DNA from: Gallionella sp.
GTDB lineage: Bacteria; Pseudomonadota; Gammaproteobacteria; Burkholderiales; Gallionellaceae
Reading direction: 5' to 3'
Length of the DNA stretch: 64,000 bases
Assembly (NCBI GenBank): GCA_028688275.1
Contig: JAQTYN010000010.1
Span: 1 to 64,000, forward strand
A program made the position numbers and the translations under genes. The notes beneath the pieces were generated by a model. That model made no database searches. It was given only the letters and a program-made list of their open reading frames with translations, and had not been told where the DNA came from. The stretch's first letter is position 1. Each line of letters begins with the position of its first letter. Below, in pieces: positions 46,734 through 55,810 of this stretch.

Positions 46734-47177
46734 TCAATCGCCATCAGGCGTGACCATCCGTATCGGACGCGTCCCAATCTTTGCCCCCGTGACTTCATCC
46801 ACGGCGATGGGTTGAATTTCGATGCCTGTTTCAGCATCTAAGAAGCGCACCAACTTACCTTCGCCACGGTATTTTCGCCCCCACGCACCAATCATAAAAA
46901 GCATAGGTAGAAAATCCCGTCCCGCAGCCGTCAGTAAATACTCCTCACGCGGGGGGTGTTCGGAATAGAGCCGTTTCTCCAGCAAGCCCTCCTCCGTCAA
47001 CGTCGTCAACCTTCGCGTCAGGATCGTGGGCGCAATACCAAGGCTTTTCCGAAACTGGTCAAAGCGCGTGAGTCCAATATGCGCATCTCGGAGGATCAAT
47101 ATGCTCCACGTATCCCCCATGAAAGCCAGACTGCGCGCAATCGGACAGGGATTTTCGTAACGATTTTCGTTGTTCAT
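46734..47177 (-). CDS. HxlR family winged-helix transcriptional regulator
   Basis: 147 residues. CPIARSLAFMGDTWSILILRD and FDQFRKSLGIAPTILTRRL are the HxlR recognition region; the conserved N-terminal Cys (NPCPIA) is present and could sense reactive electrophiles. It is divergent from an SDR gene. An inverted repeat (ACTATT-TT-AATAGT) touches its start codon, which suggests autoregulation. No ribosome site is seen before ATG, so it may be leaderless. Confidence 0.9.
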   Translation of the reverse strand: MNNENRYENPCPIARSLAFMGDTWSILILRDAHIGLTRFDQFRKSLGIAPTILTRRLTTLTEEGLLEKRLYSEHPPREEYLLTAAGRDFLPMLFMIGAWGRKYRGEGKLVRFLDAETGIEIQPIAVDEVTGAKIGTRPIRMVTPDGD

Positions 47178-47262
47178 ACTATTTTAATAGTGACATGTTT
47201 TTAAATTGGGTGTAATATGACTATCGAATTGATAGCGACATTACTTTCAAAAAGATAGTATC
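47178..47262. promoter_or_regulatory. Three operator-like inverted repeats between HxlR and the SDR gene
   Basis: ACTATTTTAATAGT (47178-47191), CTATCGAATTGATAG (47221-47235) and GATAGTATC (47254-47262) are each inverted. The first two are followed by YGACAT. They are spaced about 30-45 bp apart and are probably HxlR sites controlling both directions. Confidence 0.55.
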
Positions 47263-47302
47263 ACTTTAACGACAGACAATCCACCCTATAAGGAGATTTA
47301 AC

Positions 47303-47398
47303 ATGAACAAGAACGATATGCGTATCGCCCTGATGATAGGGGTCGCTTCGCAGGTATTACCACCAATTAAGTCGCTAGACGACATTTTTCAATCCTAA
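47303..47398 (+). CDS. Short leader-like ORF or gene remnant (31 residues)
   Basis: MNKNDMRIALMIGVASQVLP then PIKSLDDIFQS, with a strong AAGGAGATTTAAC before the ATG. It is too short for the ORF track. The good ribosome site and the position just before the SDR gene (19-nt gap) suggest either a translated leader or the 5' and 3' ends of a gene with the middle deleted. I favour the remnant because the next genes show the same decay. Confidence 0.4.
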   Translation: MNKNDMRIALMIGVASQVLPPIKSLDDIFQS

Positions 47399-47416
47399 TT
47401 TTAGAAAGGAACTAGC

Positions 47417-48223
47417 ATGTCAGCATCCAGAGTCGTTATCGTTACAGGCGTGTCATCAGGAATTGGTCGTGCAACCGCCGAAAAATTCGCCAAGCAAGGT
47501 TGTCAGGTATTCGGTACGGTACGCAACCTTTCCAAAGCCACCCCGTTGTCAGGGGTGCAACTCGTCGAGATGGATGTTTGCGACGACGACTCCGTCAAGC
47601 GCGGCATCCAATTTGTGATGAACAGTGCCAAACGCATCGACGTGCTGGTGAATAATGCGGGGGTCGGCATGTTCGGTGCGGCGGAAGAAACGTCGATGGA
47701 CGAGGCAAAATGGATGTTCGAGACCAATGTGTTCGGCATCCTGCGCACCAGCCAAGCGGTACTGCCACATATGCGCGCACAACGCGGCGGTAGAATTATC
47801 AATGTCAGTTCGGTGCTGGGTTTCCTGCCCGCCCCCTACATGGGACTCTATTCCGCCGCCAAACATGCCGTCGAGGGAATGTCCGAGACGCTAGATCATG
47901 AAGTACGCCAATTCGGCATCCGCGTATCGCTCGTCGAACCAGCCTTCACAAAGAGCAACCTCGACGCGAATTCTCCCCACGCAAACCACAAAATCCCTGT
48001 ATATGACGCTGATCGCAAAAGCGTATCGAACGCGGTTGCCAAGAACGTCGGTACCGCACCCGAACCAGACGGCGTTGCCAACACGATTGTTTGCGCAGCT
48101 TTCGGTTGTTGGCGTATGCGCCATACTCCGAAAGGTCAGGCAACGCTATTAAGTAAGCTGCGCCGCTTTATGCCTGCGAGACCTGTCGATCAGAGCCTCA
48201 GAAAATCTTTCGGTCTCAAATAA
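47417..48223 (+). CDS. Short-chain dehydrogenase/reductase
   Basis: A 268-residue classical SDR: cofactor motif [24 protein letters not shown], and catalytic S..(INVSSVLGF) and Y..K (YSAAK). AAGGA 8 nt before the ATG. It is under likely HxlR control. The substrate is unknown; HxlR-SDR pairs often respond to electrophilic or quinone-type compounds. Confidence 0.9.
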   Translation: MSASRVVIVTGVSSGIGRATAEKFAKQGCQVFGTVRNLSKATPLSGVQLVEMDVCDDDSVKRGIQFVMNSAKRIDVLVNNAGVGMFGAAEETSMDEAKWMFETNVFGILRTSQAVLPHMRAQRGGRIINVSSVLGFLPAPYMGLYSAAKHAVEGMSETLDHEVRQFGIRVSLVEPAFTKSNLDANSPHANHKIPVYDADRKSVSNAVAKNVGTAPEPDGVANTIVCAAFGCWRMRHTPKGQATLLSKLRRFMPARPVDQSLRKSFGLK

Positions 48224-48250
48224 TTTTTTTACCAACCAAGGAGCATCACT

Positions 48251-48910
48251 ATGCAAATCAAAAATGCCGTCGTTCTCGTTAACTAGGGCTAACCGTGGCC
48301 TGGGTCAGACCTTTGTCAACGCACTGCTGCAAGCAAGTGCAGCCAAAATTTACGCTGCCGCGCGCTGCACAGACCTGACGCTGCTGATTAAAAACGCAGG
48401 CATTTACCGCAACACCGCATTCCTCACGGCAGACAGTGCTGATGTCGCCCGAGCCGAACTGGAGACCAACTTCTTCGACCCGCTGATGATGAGCAAGACT
48501 TTTGCCCCAATTTTGAAAGCCAACGGCGGCACCATCGTCAACGTGCTGTCTGTGTTGAGCTGCTCAACATCCCCACTGCGGTCACCTACAGCGCATCCAA
48601 GTCCGCCACATGGTCACTCACCAATGGTCTGCAGATTGATTACACCTCGACCCCCAATCATTACCTGTCAGTCGAGGGTAGCAAATATGCTTACCGCACA
48701 CTGGATGAATCAAATGGCAAACCAGCACTTGTGCTGTTTCAACATTTCATCAGGACAATGGACGACTGGGCCTCTGCGCTGTTCAATCGTCTTGCAAACA
48801 AACGTCAGCTTTACATTTTTGACAATGCAGGCGTGGGGACTACAGAAGGCACTGCCCCAGATATCCCTCGCCCTGCGGATCGTTTAGTTCGTCTCTGGCA
48901 AGAGGCGTGA
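48251..48910 (+). pseudogene. Decayed SDR joined to an alpha/beta-hydrolase fragment
   Basis: An AAGGAG and ATG at 48251 open MQIKNAVVLVN, then a stop. One frame over, ANRGLGQTFVNALL continues the SDR, then a deletion joins AAARCTD to LTLLIKNAGIYRN. The frame shifts again near 48563 to LNIPTAVTYSASKSATWSLT (SDR active site), which runs directly into the start of an alpha/beta hydrolase (YAYRTLDESNGKPALVLFQH, LYIFDNAGVG). It ends ADRLVRLWQEA. So two genes were fused by deletion and carry at least two frameshifts. Not functional. Confidence 0.85.
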
Positions 48911-49229
48911 AAATGATACTGGGATTAATCGTATTAACACGCGCGCCGCGCTTAGGGCTTTTTCCGCCGTTTCAATATTGTCCTGACGCAAATCAGCCAT
49001 TAGGACATGTGCCAGCACTGACCCGCCGCACAATGGCTTGACTGATCGAGCCAGCACCGATTAAGGCGTATTCAATTCCTCTTGATCACGCCATCTAAAC
49101 CGAGCCAGACGCTTGGCAATGAGCCACTGACCATTGCGCCTAACATATTCGGCAAGCTGCCACTACGTGACATTGCGAATTTAAAACAGGCTTATCGGCA
49201 TGTGACTGGCTAGCCGAAGAGTTTTGGGC
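48911..49229. other. 319-bp gap holding further gene debris
   Basis: It contains the minus-strand SDR remnant (next entry) and, on the plus strand near 49135-49212, a short frame APNIFGKLPLRDIANLKQAY that looks like the end of an oxidoreductase or SDR-like gene. No intact gene. Confidence 0.55.
48930..49080 (-). pseudogene. Remnant of an SDR N-terminus, frameshifted
   Basis: On the minus strand, EYALIGAGSISQAIVRRVSA is followed one frame over by HVLMADLRQDNIETAEKALS. Together these form the Rossmann start of an SDR with a small deletion between them. The rest of the gene is missing. Confidence 0.7.
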
Positions 49230-49850
49230 TTAGACGCGAAATGCTCGGACGAAAAGTGCCACGTTTGATCGCACAAGATTCGCATCCTCAATTGCAGAGG
49301 GCTTCCCCAAGCCAAACATCACCCGAATGTGCGCACTACCAAGGAATAAAGCCAGGAACTGGTCTGCGGCCTCGTCGGGCGAGGCTATCGATAGGCTACC
49401 GGCAGCATTGACGGCTCGTAGATATTGCGCCACCTGCTGAAATAGTTTTTCTGGCCCCTGCTTGTAGAACGCCTGGCAGGCAGCGGTATGCTCACCAGCG
49501 GTAGCAGACATCATGCGATATGCACCCACCACTTCATCTGATCGCTTTAGCCTCAGGAACGATGTCCCGATCATCGTGAGCGCAACCTCGGGATTGTTGG
49601 GATCCAGTGCTCCCGGAGGTAATGAAGCAAATACCGTATCGGTAATGCGGCCAACAGCGGCCGCGAACAGGGCTTCCTTGGTCGGAAAGTAGCTGTAAAT
49701 CGTCACCTTGGAGACACCAGATAGCTTTGCGATCGCATCCACACTCGCTTGTGCGAAGCCATACGCAATAAACTGCTCCGATGCCGCCTCTAAAACCCGC
49801 TTCATCCGTTCAGGATCGCGCGGACGCCCTCGCTTAATATTAATCGTCAT
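49230..49850 (-). CDS. TetR/AcrR family repressor
   Basis: 206 residues. The N-terminal HTH (VLEAASEQFIAYGFAQASVD, LSGVSKVTIYSYFPTKEALF) is typical, and a C-terminal AefR-like ligand domain follows. It is divergent from an RND efflux operon, with inverted repeats over the shared promoter region, so it most likely represses both. No ribosome site is seen. Confidence 0.92.
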   Translation of the reverse strand: MTINIKRGRPRDPERMKRVLEAASEQFIAYGFAQASVDAIAKLSGVSKVTIYSYFPTKEALFAAAVGRITDTVFASLPPGALDPNNPEVALTMIGTSFLRLKRSDEVVGAYRMMSATAGEHTAACQAFYKQGPEKLFQQVAQYLRAVNAAGSLSIASPDEAADQFLALFLGSAHIRVMFGLGKPSAIEDANLVRSNVALFVRAFRV

Positions 49851-49854
49851 TTTA

Positions 49855-49894
49855 TTTACTTGACAGTTAAGTAAACAAATATTAAATTGTTTAC
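49855..49894 (+). promoter_or_regulatory. RND operon promoter with overlapping TetR-type operators
   Basis: TTGACA (49860-49865) and TAAATT (49883-49888) are 17 bp apart. TTTACTT-N7-AAGTAAA (49855-49875) covers the -35, and GTAAACA-N10-TGTTTAC (49871-49894) covers the -10. Repressor binding would block the promoter directly. Confidence 0.7.
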
Positions 49895-49924
49895 CAGTTC
49901 GTACAGTATATCAAATTATTGCCC

Positions 49925-51415
49925 ATGAATATCTCTATCCGTACTACCAAAGCTTCATATCGGCCAAGCTCGGTTCTCCTGCTCATTGCTTTTGCATTGA
50001 GTGGCTGCAGCAGCAATCCCGATATCCCGACATCGAGCATTTCACTTAAGCCAAACTATCTTCATGGAGGGGGACTTCAAAATTCCGCACCCGATGGAGA
50101 TCAAAAATGGTGGCAACAATTTGGAGATAAACAGCTGGCACTCCTCGTAGAAAGAGCTGCTATAGCGAACCACGATGTCCGAATTGCCGTAGAGCGGGCA
50201 AAACAGGCTCGTGCTGGGACAGGCGCGGTTGACTCGCGCTTATTTCCGAGCGTGAATTTGGTGGCATCTCAGTCCGACACTCGAACCAGCTTACCCGCAA
50301 TGGTAAAGCAATCGATGCTGGACACCAGGGCCTCGCGCGTCGGCGTAGATGTCGCCTGGGAAATTGATCTATTCGGTGGAGCCAGAGCGGCAGCAAGTGC
50401 TGCAGAAAAAGATGCGGCAGCGGCAAAGCTTGGCATAGCGGGCGCACAATTGATTGTTGCAAGCGAAGTCGCGCGACAATACTTCATTTGGCACGGAGCC
50501 CGGCAGCGGCTGAATATTCTTCAGTCTTTGCTGCAAACGCAGCGCGACACAGAGTGCCTGACTCGCAGTCGCAATCGGGAAGGAATGGCAAGCGAGTTCG
50601 ATGTTGCCCGAGCCGCTGGCGAAACATTGAGCATGGAAGCATCACTGCCGCAATTGCACACGCTGATGTCCGTCACAGAAAGTCGCATTGCCGTGCTGAC
50701 CGGTGCCAGTGCTTCAACCCTGGTTCCCGAGCTTCATGTTAAAGAGGAATTTCACTGGATTTCCACACAAGCACCATTCAGTGGGCAGCCTGCAGACTTG
50801 CTGAGACGCCGACCAGACATACTTGCCGCAGAACAACAGCTGTCTGCCGAATCGTCCCGTCTTGTTGAAGCGAAGGCAAACCGTTTCCCCAAGTTATTCT
50901 TGAGTGCACTATTCGGTCAACAGGCTCTGACACTCAACAATACGTTGAGCCTGTCGGCATCGCGCTACTCCAATGTGGCAGGTGCTTTCGTACTGCCTAT
51001 ATTCAACGCTGGACACATCAAGGCTGGAATCGAGGCGCAAACCGCACGGGAACAGCAAGTATTGCTGTCCTACGAGCAAACTATTCTGAATGCAGTTGAA
51101 GATGTTGAGAACAGCCTTGCTGTCTTAACAGGGGAACAACAGCGGATCGACGCACTAACTGCAGCAGAAAAAGAAAGAGAAATCGCTCTCGAACATGCCC
51201 GCTCGCTATTTCGGGAAGGCCAGATCGATCTCCTGCAATTACTTGATGTGCAGCGGGCATTATTGGCCACTGAGCTGACGCTGACTGAGAGTCACGCTCA
51301 GCGCGCAGTCAGCTACGTCCAACTTTACAAAGCGCTGGGTGGAGGCTGGCAGGCACTACCCCTCCCTGCCAATGCGCAAATAGCGACCAATTCTTTATCA
51401 GGAGTTAAGCAATGA
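49925..51415 (+). CDS. RND efflux outer-membrane lipoprotein (NodT/OprM type)
   Basis: 496 residues from the ATG at 49925; the track start at 49919 is a TTG. Lipobox IAFALSGC. Two TolC-type halves: KWWQQFGDKQLALLVERA, and RRRPDILAAEQQLSAES with the later DLLQLLDVQRALLATE. It forms the outer-membrane channel of the pump. The stop overlaps the next gene (ATGA). Confidence 0.93.
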   Translation: MNISIRTTKASYRPSSVLLLIAFALSGCSSNPDIPTSSISLKPNYLHGGGLQNSAPDGDQKWWQQFGDKQLALLVERAAIANHDVRIAVERAKQARAGTGAVDSRLFPSVNLVASQSDTRTSLPAMVKQSMLDTRASRVGVDVAWEIDLFGGARAAASAAEKDAAAAKLGIAGAQLIVASEVARQYFIWHGARQRLNILQSLLQTQRDTECLTRSRNREGMASEFDVARAAGETLSMEASLPQLHTLMSVTESRIAVLTGASASTLVPELHVKEEFHWISTQAPFSGQPADLLRRRPDILAAEQQLSAESSRLVEAKANRFPKLFLSALFGQQALTLNNTLSLSASRYSNVAGAFVLPIFNAGHIKAGIEAQTAREQQVLLSYEQTILNAVEDVENSLAVLTGEQQRIDALTAAEKEREIALEHARSLFREGQIDLLQLLDVQRALLATELTLTESHAQRAVSYVQLYKALGGGWQALPLPANAQIATNSLSGVKQ

Positions 51416-52596
51416 TCTCGACATTAAAACAGCCTAACCTCTCTCTCGGAATGGTGGGACATACGGCCATTTCGCTTGTCATCGCAGCGAGTCTTGCAGC
51501 TTGCGGGGAAAAACCGCTAGCGCAATCTAAGCCTCACCCAGTTCTCGTGACCACCGTTCACAACGAGTACGATTCCTCTGAGAGAACATTCACCAGCATC
51601 GTGAGTGCACGGCATGAATCCGCTCAGGGTTTCAGGACAGGCGGCAAGGTAGTAGCCAGAATGGTTGAAGTCGGGCAAAACGTCGTTGCCGGACAAACGC
51701 TCGCCCGCCTTGATCCCGCCGATTACGAACTGGGGCTTCGCGCGGCAGAAGAGCAACTGTCAGCGGCTCGGGTGGATGCTGAACAGGCGGCATTGGACGA
51801 AGCCCGCTTCCGGCGCTTGCTCGCCGATCATTCGGTTTCCGTGGCCGACCATGAGCGGCAGAAAGCCCGTGCAGACGCAGCAGCGGCACGACAGGCACAG
51901 GCTGCACGACAACTTGATTTGGCACGCAACCGAACCAAGTACACTACCCTCGTCGCGGAATTTAATGGCGTGATTACCTCGCTAAAATTCGAGACGGGCC
52001 AGATTATCGCCGAGGGACAACCCGTCGTGACGATTGCTAACCAGTCCGAACTGGAGGTGGTCGCCGACCTGCCCGAGGAAATGGCGGGTAGCGTAAATAC
52101 CTATAGTGCCTCGGCAACTTTTTTGGATACGCAAGCACTTAACCTTGCGCTGAAATTGAGAGAAATATCACCCGCTGCTGCCGCTCAGACCAGAACGTAT
52201 CGGGTACGATTCAGCATCGCAGACAAGTCGCCCGCTATTCAACAGACACTGCACCTTGGTATGACGGCTAACCTGCATCTGTCCCAAAAGGAGGGGGAGC
52301 TAACAGCTGTTCTACCGGCGACAGCCGTCTGGAAAACCGACGGCCACACCATGATCTGGCAGGTGGACAACTCAGGGAGCAAGCTCGTCGCGAAACCTGT
52401 TGAGGTTCTCCGCTACACGAACGAGGCAGTGCAAGTGCGGGGGATAGCAGATGGCGCGAAGGTGGTATCGGCTGGCATTCAGAAACTGGCTCCCGGCATT
52501 GACATCGTTCCCGTTGAGCGTAGTGCCAGCGGAATGAATCTGAGTACATCAGCCGCACATGCGGCAACGACAAGCACAGCGGGGAGTCAACTGTGA
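51412..52596 (+). CDS. RND efflux periplasmic adaptor (membrane fusion protein)
   Basis: 394 residues, with AGGAG before the ATG. Lipobox SLAACGEK. The adaptor order is lipoyl half (GGKVVARMVEVGQNVVAGQT), coiled-coil hairpin (RVDAEQAALDEARFRRLLAD), second lipoyl half (KYTTLVAEFNGVIT) and beta-barrel. The end overlaps the permease start (GTGA). Confidence 0.93.
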   Translation: MISTLKQPNLSLGMVGHTAISLVIAASLAACGEKPLAQSKPHPVLVTTVHNEYDSSERTFTSIVSARHESAQGFRTGGKVVARMVEVGQNVVAGQTLARLDPADYELGLRAAEEQLSAARVDAEQAALDEARFRRLLADHSVSVADHERQKARADAAAARQAQAARQLDLARNRTKYTTLVAEFNGVITSLKFETGQIIAEGQPVVTIANQSELEVVADLPEEMAGSVNTYSASATFLDTQALNLALKLREISPAAAAQTRTYRVRFSIADKSPAIQQTLHLGMTANLHLSQKEGELTAVLPATAVWKTDGHTMIWQVDNSGSKLVAKPVEVLRYTNEAVQVRGIADGAKVVSAGIQKLAPGIDIVPVERSASGMNLSTSAAHAATTSTAGSQL

Positions 52597-55500
52597 AGAC
52601 GGGATTTAATCTCTCGGCCTGGGCGGTCAAGCATCAGGCCATGGTGTTATTTATGATCCTGACTACACTGGTAGCCGGGGTGTTTTCATACATGAAACTC
52701 GGTCGCCTAGAGGATCCAAACTTCAATGTTCCGCTGATGACTGCGGTCGTCATCTGGCCCGGCGCGACGGCGCAGGAAGTTCAGGATCAGGTGATGAACA
52801 AAATTGAGAGCAGACTGCGTGAGCTTAACGGTTTAGACTACGTGAAGACATTCTCCCGCCAAGGCTATGGTGCTGTCTCATTGCGGATGAAGGGCGGCCT
52901 GCCCCAGCAACAACTCACCGATGCCTGGTACCAGGCGCGCAAGAAAATCGGCGATATCCAGCAGGAGTTCCCTGCTGGTGTGCGCGGCCCTTATTTTAAC
53001 GACGAGTACAACGACCTCTACATGTCGCTTTATGCAATTCAGGGCGATGGATTGTCAATGGCAGAACTCCTTGAATATGCGGAAAAAATCAAACGAGACC
53101 TGCAGAGCGTACCCACCCTGAGTAAGGTAGACATTCTGGGCAAACAAAAAGAAAAGGTCTTTATTGAATTCTCCAGCAAGCGGCTTGCCGCATTGGGCAT
53201 GTCCCCGCAAGAAGTAATTGACTCACTGGTACGGCAAAACCTGATGAGTCCATCGGGTTCGGTGGACACACGCTCCGACCGTGTGTTTGCCCGTGTCGAT
53301 GGTGCGCTGCACAGCGCAGCGGATGTAGCGAAGGTCAGTATCGAGGCAAGTGGACGGCTGGTAAGGCTGTCAGATATTGCGACCGTCCGCGCCAGTTACG
53401 AAGATCCGCCCGCATACACTGTCCGCCACAACGGTCATCCGGTGCTGGTGATCGCTACCACCATGACGCCAAATGCGAATATCCTCAAAGTCGGCAAAGC
53501 GGTTGACGAACGGATGGCTGCGATTCAGGCGAACCTGCCGTCGAGCATTTCAGTAGAAAAGTATGAAGATCAGCCGAAGGTGGTCGAGGAATCAGTCTGG
53601 GAGTTTGAAAGGTCGTTTCTCGAAGCACTTGCCATTGTGCTAGCGGTCTCTTTTCTGTCGTTGGGGCGACAGGCGGGGGTGGTGGTCGCAGCTTCGGTGC
53701 CGCTGGTGCTGGGTATCGTCCTGGTCGTCATGTATCTGGCTGGTTGGAATCTGGACCGAATTTCGCTAGGATCTCTCATCATCGCGCTCGGTCTTCTGGT
53801 CGATGATGCGATCATTGCCGTGGAGATGATGGTGCTGAAGCTGGAGGAAGGATGGGATCGGGCCAAGGCGGCGACTTTTGCCTATACCTCGACCGCCTTC
53901 CCGATGCTGACGGGCACCATGGTTACTGTAGCGGGGTTCATGCCAGTGGGTTTTGCCAAGTCCACCGCTGGCGAATACGCGGGCGGGATCTTCTGGGTCG
54001 TCGGTGTGGCACTGATAGCCTCCTGGTTCGTCGCGGTCATCTTCACCCCCTATCTCGGAATGAAGCTGCTGCCGTCCTCCATGGCGGGCGGAACACATGC
54101 CGACCCCTACGACAAGCCAATCTATCACCGGCTGCGTAAGTGGGTTGACTGGTGTGTCGGCCAGCGCTGGAAGGTATTGGCTGCAACTGGCATCCTCTTC
54201 GTTGTTGCTGGTCTGGGAATGACGCTGGTGCAGCAACAGTTTTTCCCAACCACTGATCGTCTTGAACTGATGGTTGAACTACGTATGAAGGAAGGAGCCT
54301 CTTTCACAGCGACCGAGGAGCAGGTCAAGCTATTCGAGAAGGTGCTGGCAAAAGATCCAGATGCCAAGAATTTCACTGTCTATACGGGTGCTGGGGCTCC
54401 GCGTTTCTACTTGTCCCTAGAGCCAGAACTGCCCAATCCCGGTTATGCCCAGTTCGTCATCATGACCTCTGGGGCAAAGGGACGTGAGGCCTTGCGCGCC
54501 CGTCTGCTCGACTATTTCGCCAAGGATGAGGCGCAGCCCTTAGTACGCGGTCGGGTGTTGCGCATGGAGTTCGGCCCACCAGTTGGATTCCCTGTCCAAT
54601 TTCGCGTCATCGGCCCCGATCCAGATACCGTGCGCGGCATTGCCTACCGGGTGCGAGACATCGTGCGGGAAAGCGCCTTGGTGCGCGATACGCAACTGAA
54701 CTGGAACGAGCGCGTCCGTACCCTAAGCGTTCACGTGGATCAGGACAAGGTTCGTTTGCTCGGTTTATCGTCAGCCGAGGTATCTCAGAGCTTGCAGATC
54801 CTCTCCGGTGCGCCCGTGACGCAAATCCGCCGTGGCGAAGATCTGATCGATGTCGTGGTGCGTGCCGATACCAGCGAAAGAAAAAAACTGGAGAGCCTTG
54901 GCGACATTGTGTTGTTTTCGCGCAGCGGTGCCGTGGTTCCGCTTTCGCAGGTCGCACGCATCGAACCGACCTTTGAGGAACCCGTGCTCTGGCGGTGGAA
55001 CCGCAACATGGCGATTACGGTGCGCAGTGATTTGGCGGACGGTGTTCAGGGACCTTATGCCACCGAGAAAATTTGGCCGTCACTGAAACCGGTGCTAGAC
55101 AGCCTGCCGAGCGGATACCAGATCGAGAAAGGCGGAGCCATCGAAGAATCGGACAAGTCAAACTTGGCGCTATTGGCGATATTCCCGGGGATGTTTCTGG
55201 TCATGCTGGCGTTCCTGATGATGCAGCTACAGAGTTTTTCCAGAATGACCATGGTCTTCATGACCGCTCCTCTGGGACTGATCGGCGTCGTGCCCGCGTT
55301 ACTGATCTTCAATGCGCCGTTCGGCTTCGTGGCACTGCTGGGCGTGATCGCATTGAGTGGCATGATCATGCGCAATTCAGTCATCCTCGTCGACCAGATC
55401 GAGCAGGACATTAGCTCCGGCAGTCAACCTTGGCAAGCCATCGTAGATGCAACGGTTCGCCGCACCCGCCCAGTCGTCCTGACGGCGGCAGCGGCGGTTC

Positions 55501-55646
55501 TCGCCATGATTCCCCTGACACACAGCATCTTCTGGGGGCCAATGGCGATCTCAATCATGGGCGGACTCATCGTGGCCACTACCCTCACCCTCGGATTTGT
55601 TCCAGCACTTTATGCGGCATGGTTCAAAGTGGGGCGAACACAATGA
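52593..55646 (+). CDS. RND family efflux permease
   Basis: A 1017-residue inner-membrane pump with a GTG start (GGGGAG upstream). Twelve TM segments and two large periplasmic loops. The TM4 proton-relay motif GLLVDDAIIAVE has the paired Asp. LGRLEDPNFNVPLMTAVVIW and PGATAQEVQDQV are family marks. With the two upstream genes it forms a tripartite pump. The substrates are unknown; this branch differs from AcrB in length. Codon use is richer in GC than in the flanking core genes. Confidence 0.93.
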   Translation: MKTGFNLSAWAVKHQAMVLFMILTTLVAGVFSYMKLGRLEDPNFNVPLMTAVVIWPGATAQEVQDQVMNKIESRLRELNGLDYVKTFSRQGYGAVSLRMKGGLPQQQLTDAWYQARKKIGDIQQEFPAGVRGPYFNDEYNDLYMSLYAIQGDGLSMAELLEYAEKIKRDLQSVPTLSKVDILGKQKEKVFIEFSSKRLAALGMSPQEVIDSLVRQNLMSPSGSVDTRSDRVFARVDGALHSAADVAKVSIEASGRLVRLSDIATVRASYEDPPAYTVRHNGHPVLVIATTMTPNANILKVGKAVDERMAAIQANLPSSISVEKYEDQPKVVEESVWEFERSFLEALAIVLAVSFLSLGRQAGVVVAASVPLVLGIVLVVMYLAGWNLDRISLGSLIIALGLLVDDAIIAVEMMVLKLEEGWDRAKAATFAYTSTAFPMLTGTMVTVAGFMPVGFAKSTAGEYAGGIFWVVGVALIASWFVAVIFTPYLGMKLLPSSMAGGTHADPYDKPIYHRLRKWVDWCVGQRWKVLAATGILFVVAGLGMTLVQQQFFPTTDRLELMVELRMKEGASFTATEEQVKLFEKVLAKDPDAKNFTVYTGAGAPRFYLSLEPELPNPGYAQFVIMTSGAKGREALRARLLDYFAKDEAQPLVRGRVLRMEFGPPVGFPVQFRVIGPDPDTVRGIAYRVRDIVRESALVRDTQLNWNERVRTLSVHVDQDKVRLLGLSSAEVSQSLQILSGAPVTQIRRGEDLIDVVVRADTSERKKLESLGDIVLFSRSGAVVPLSQVARIEPTFEEPVLWRWNRNMAITVRSDLADGVQGPYATEKIWPSLKPVLDSLPSGYQIEKGGAIEESDKSNLALLAIFPGMFLVMLAFLMMQLQSFSRMTMVFMTAPLGLIGVVPALLIFNAPFGFVALLGVIALSGMIMRNSVILVDQIEQDISSGSQPWQAIVDATVRRTRPVVLTAAAAVLAMIPLTHSIFWGPMAISIMGGLIVATTLTLGFVPALYAAWFKVGRTQ

Positions 55647-55792
55647 GTAGGCACACCAGGCAAATCCTGCAACTGATAAGGCTCTTTAAAGTGAAAGGTA
55701 ACAATTCGCATTTGCGGTCATATATTCGAGGCAAGTTGGTAGGGGCTATGCGGCACTCACAGACCACTGACTCTATAAACAAATTCCACTAA
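55643..55792 (+). CDS. Possible 49-residue ORF after the RND permease
   Basis: MSRHTRQILQLIRLFKVKGN, with the ATG overlapping the permease stop (ATGA). It is basic, with no membrane segment and no family match. The overlap favours translation, but the short length and lack of homology leave it doubtful. It may be a leftover of a former fourth gene. Confidence 0.3.
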   Translation: MSRHTRQILQLIRLFKVKGNNSHLRSYIRGKLVGAMRHSQTTDSINKFH

Positions 55793-55810
55793 CACTTAAG
55801 GATAATCATC

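Noticed and set aside
48264-48887. The 207-codon track ORF as an intact SDR
   Set aside because: The frame lacks the true start, joins non-adjacent SDR parts, and after about residue 100 encodes an out-of-frame translation of SDR active-site and hydrolase DNA.
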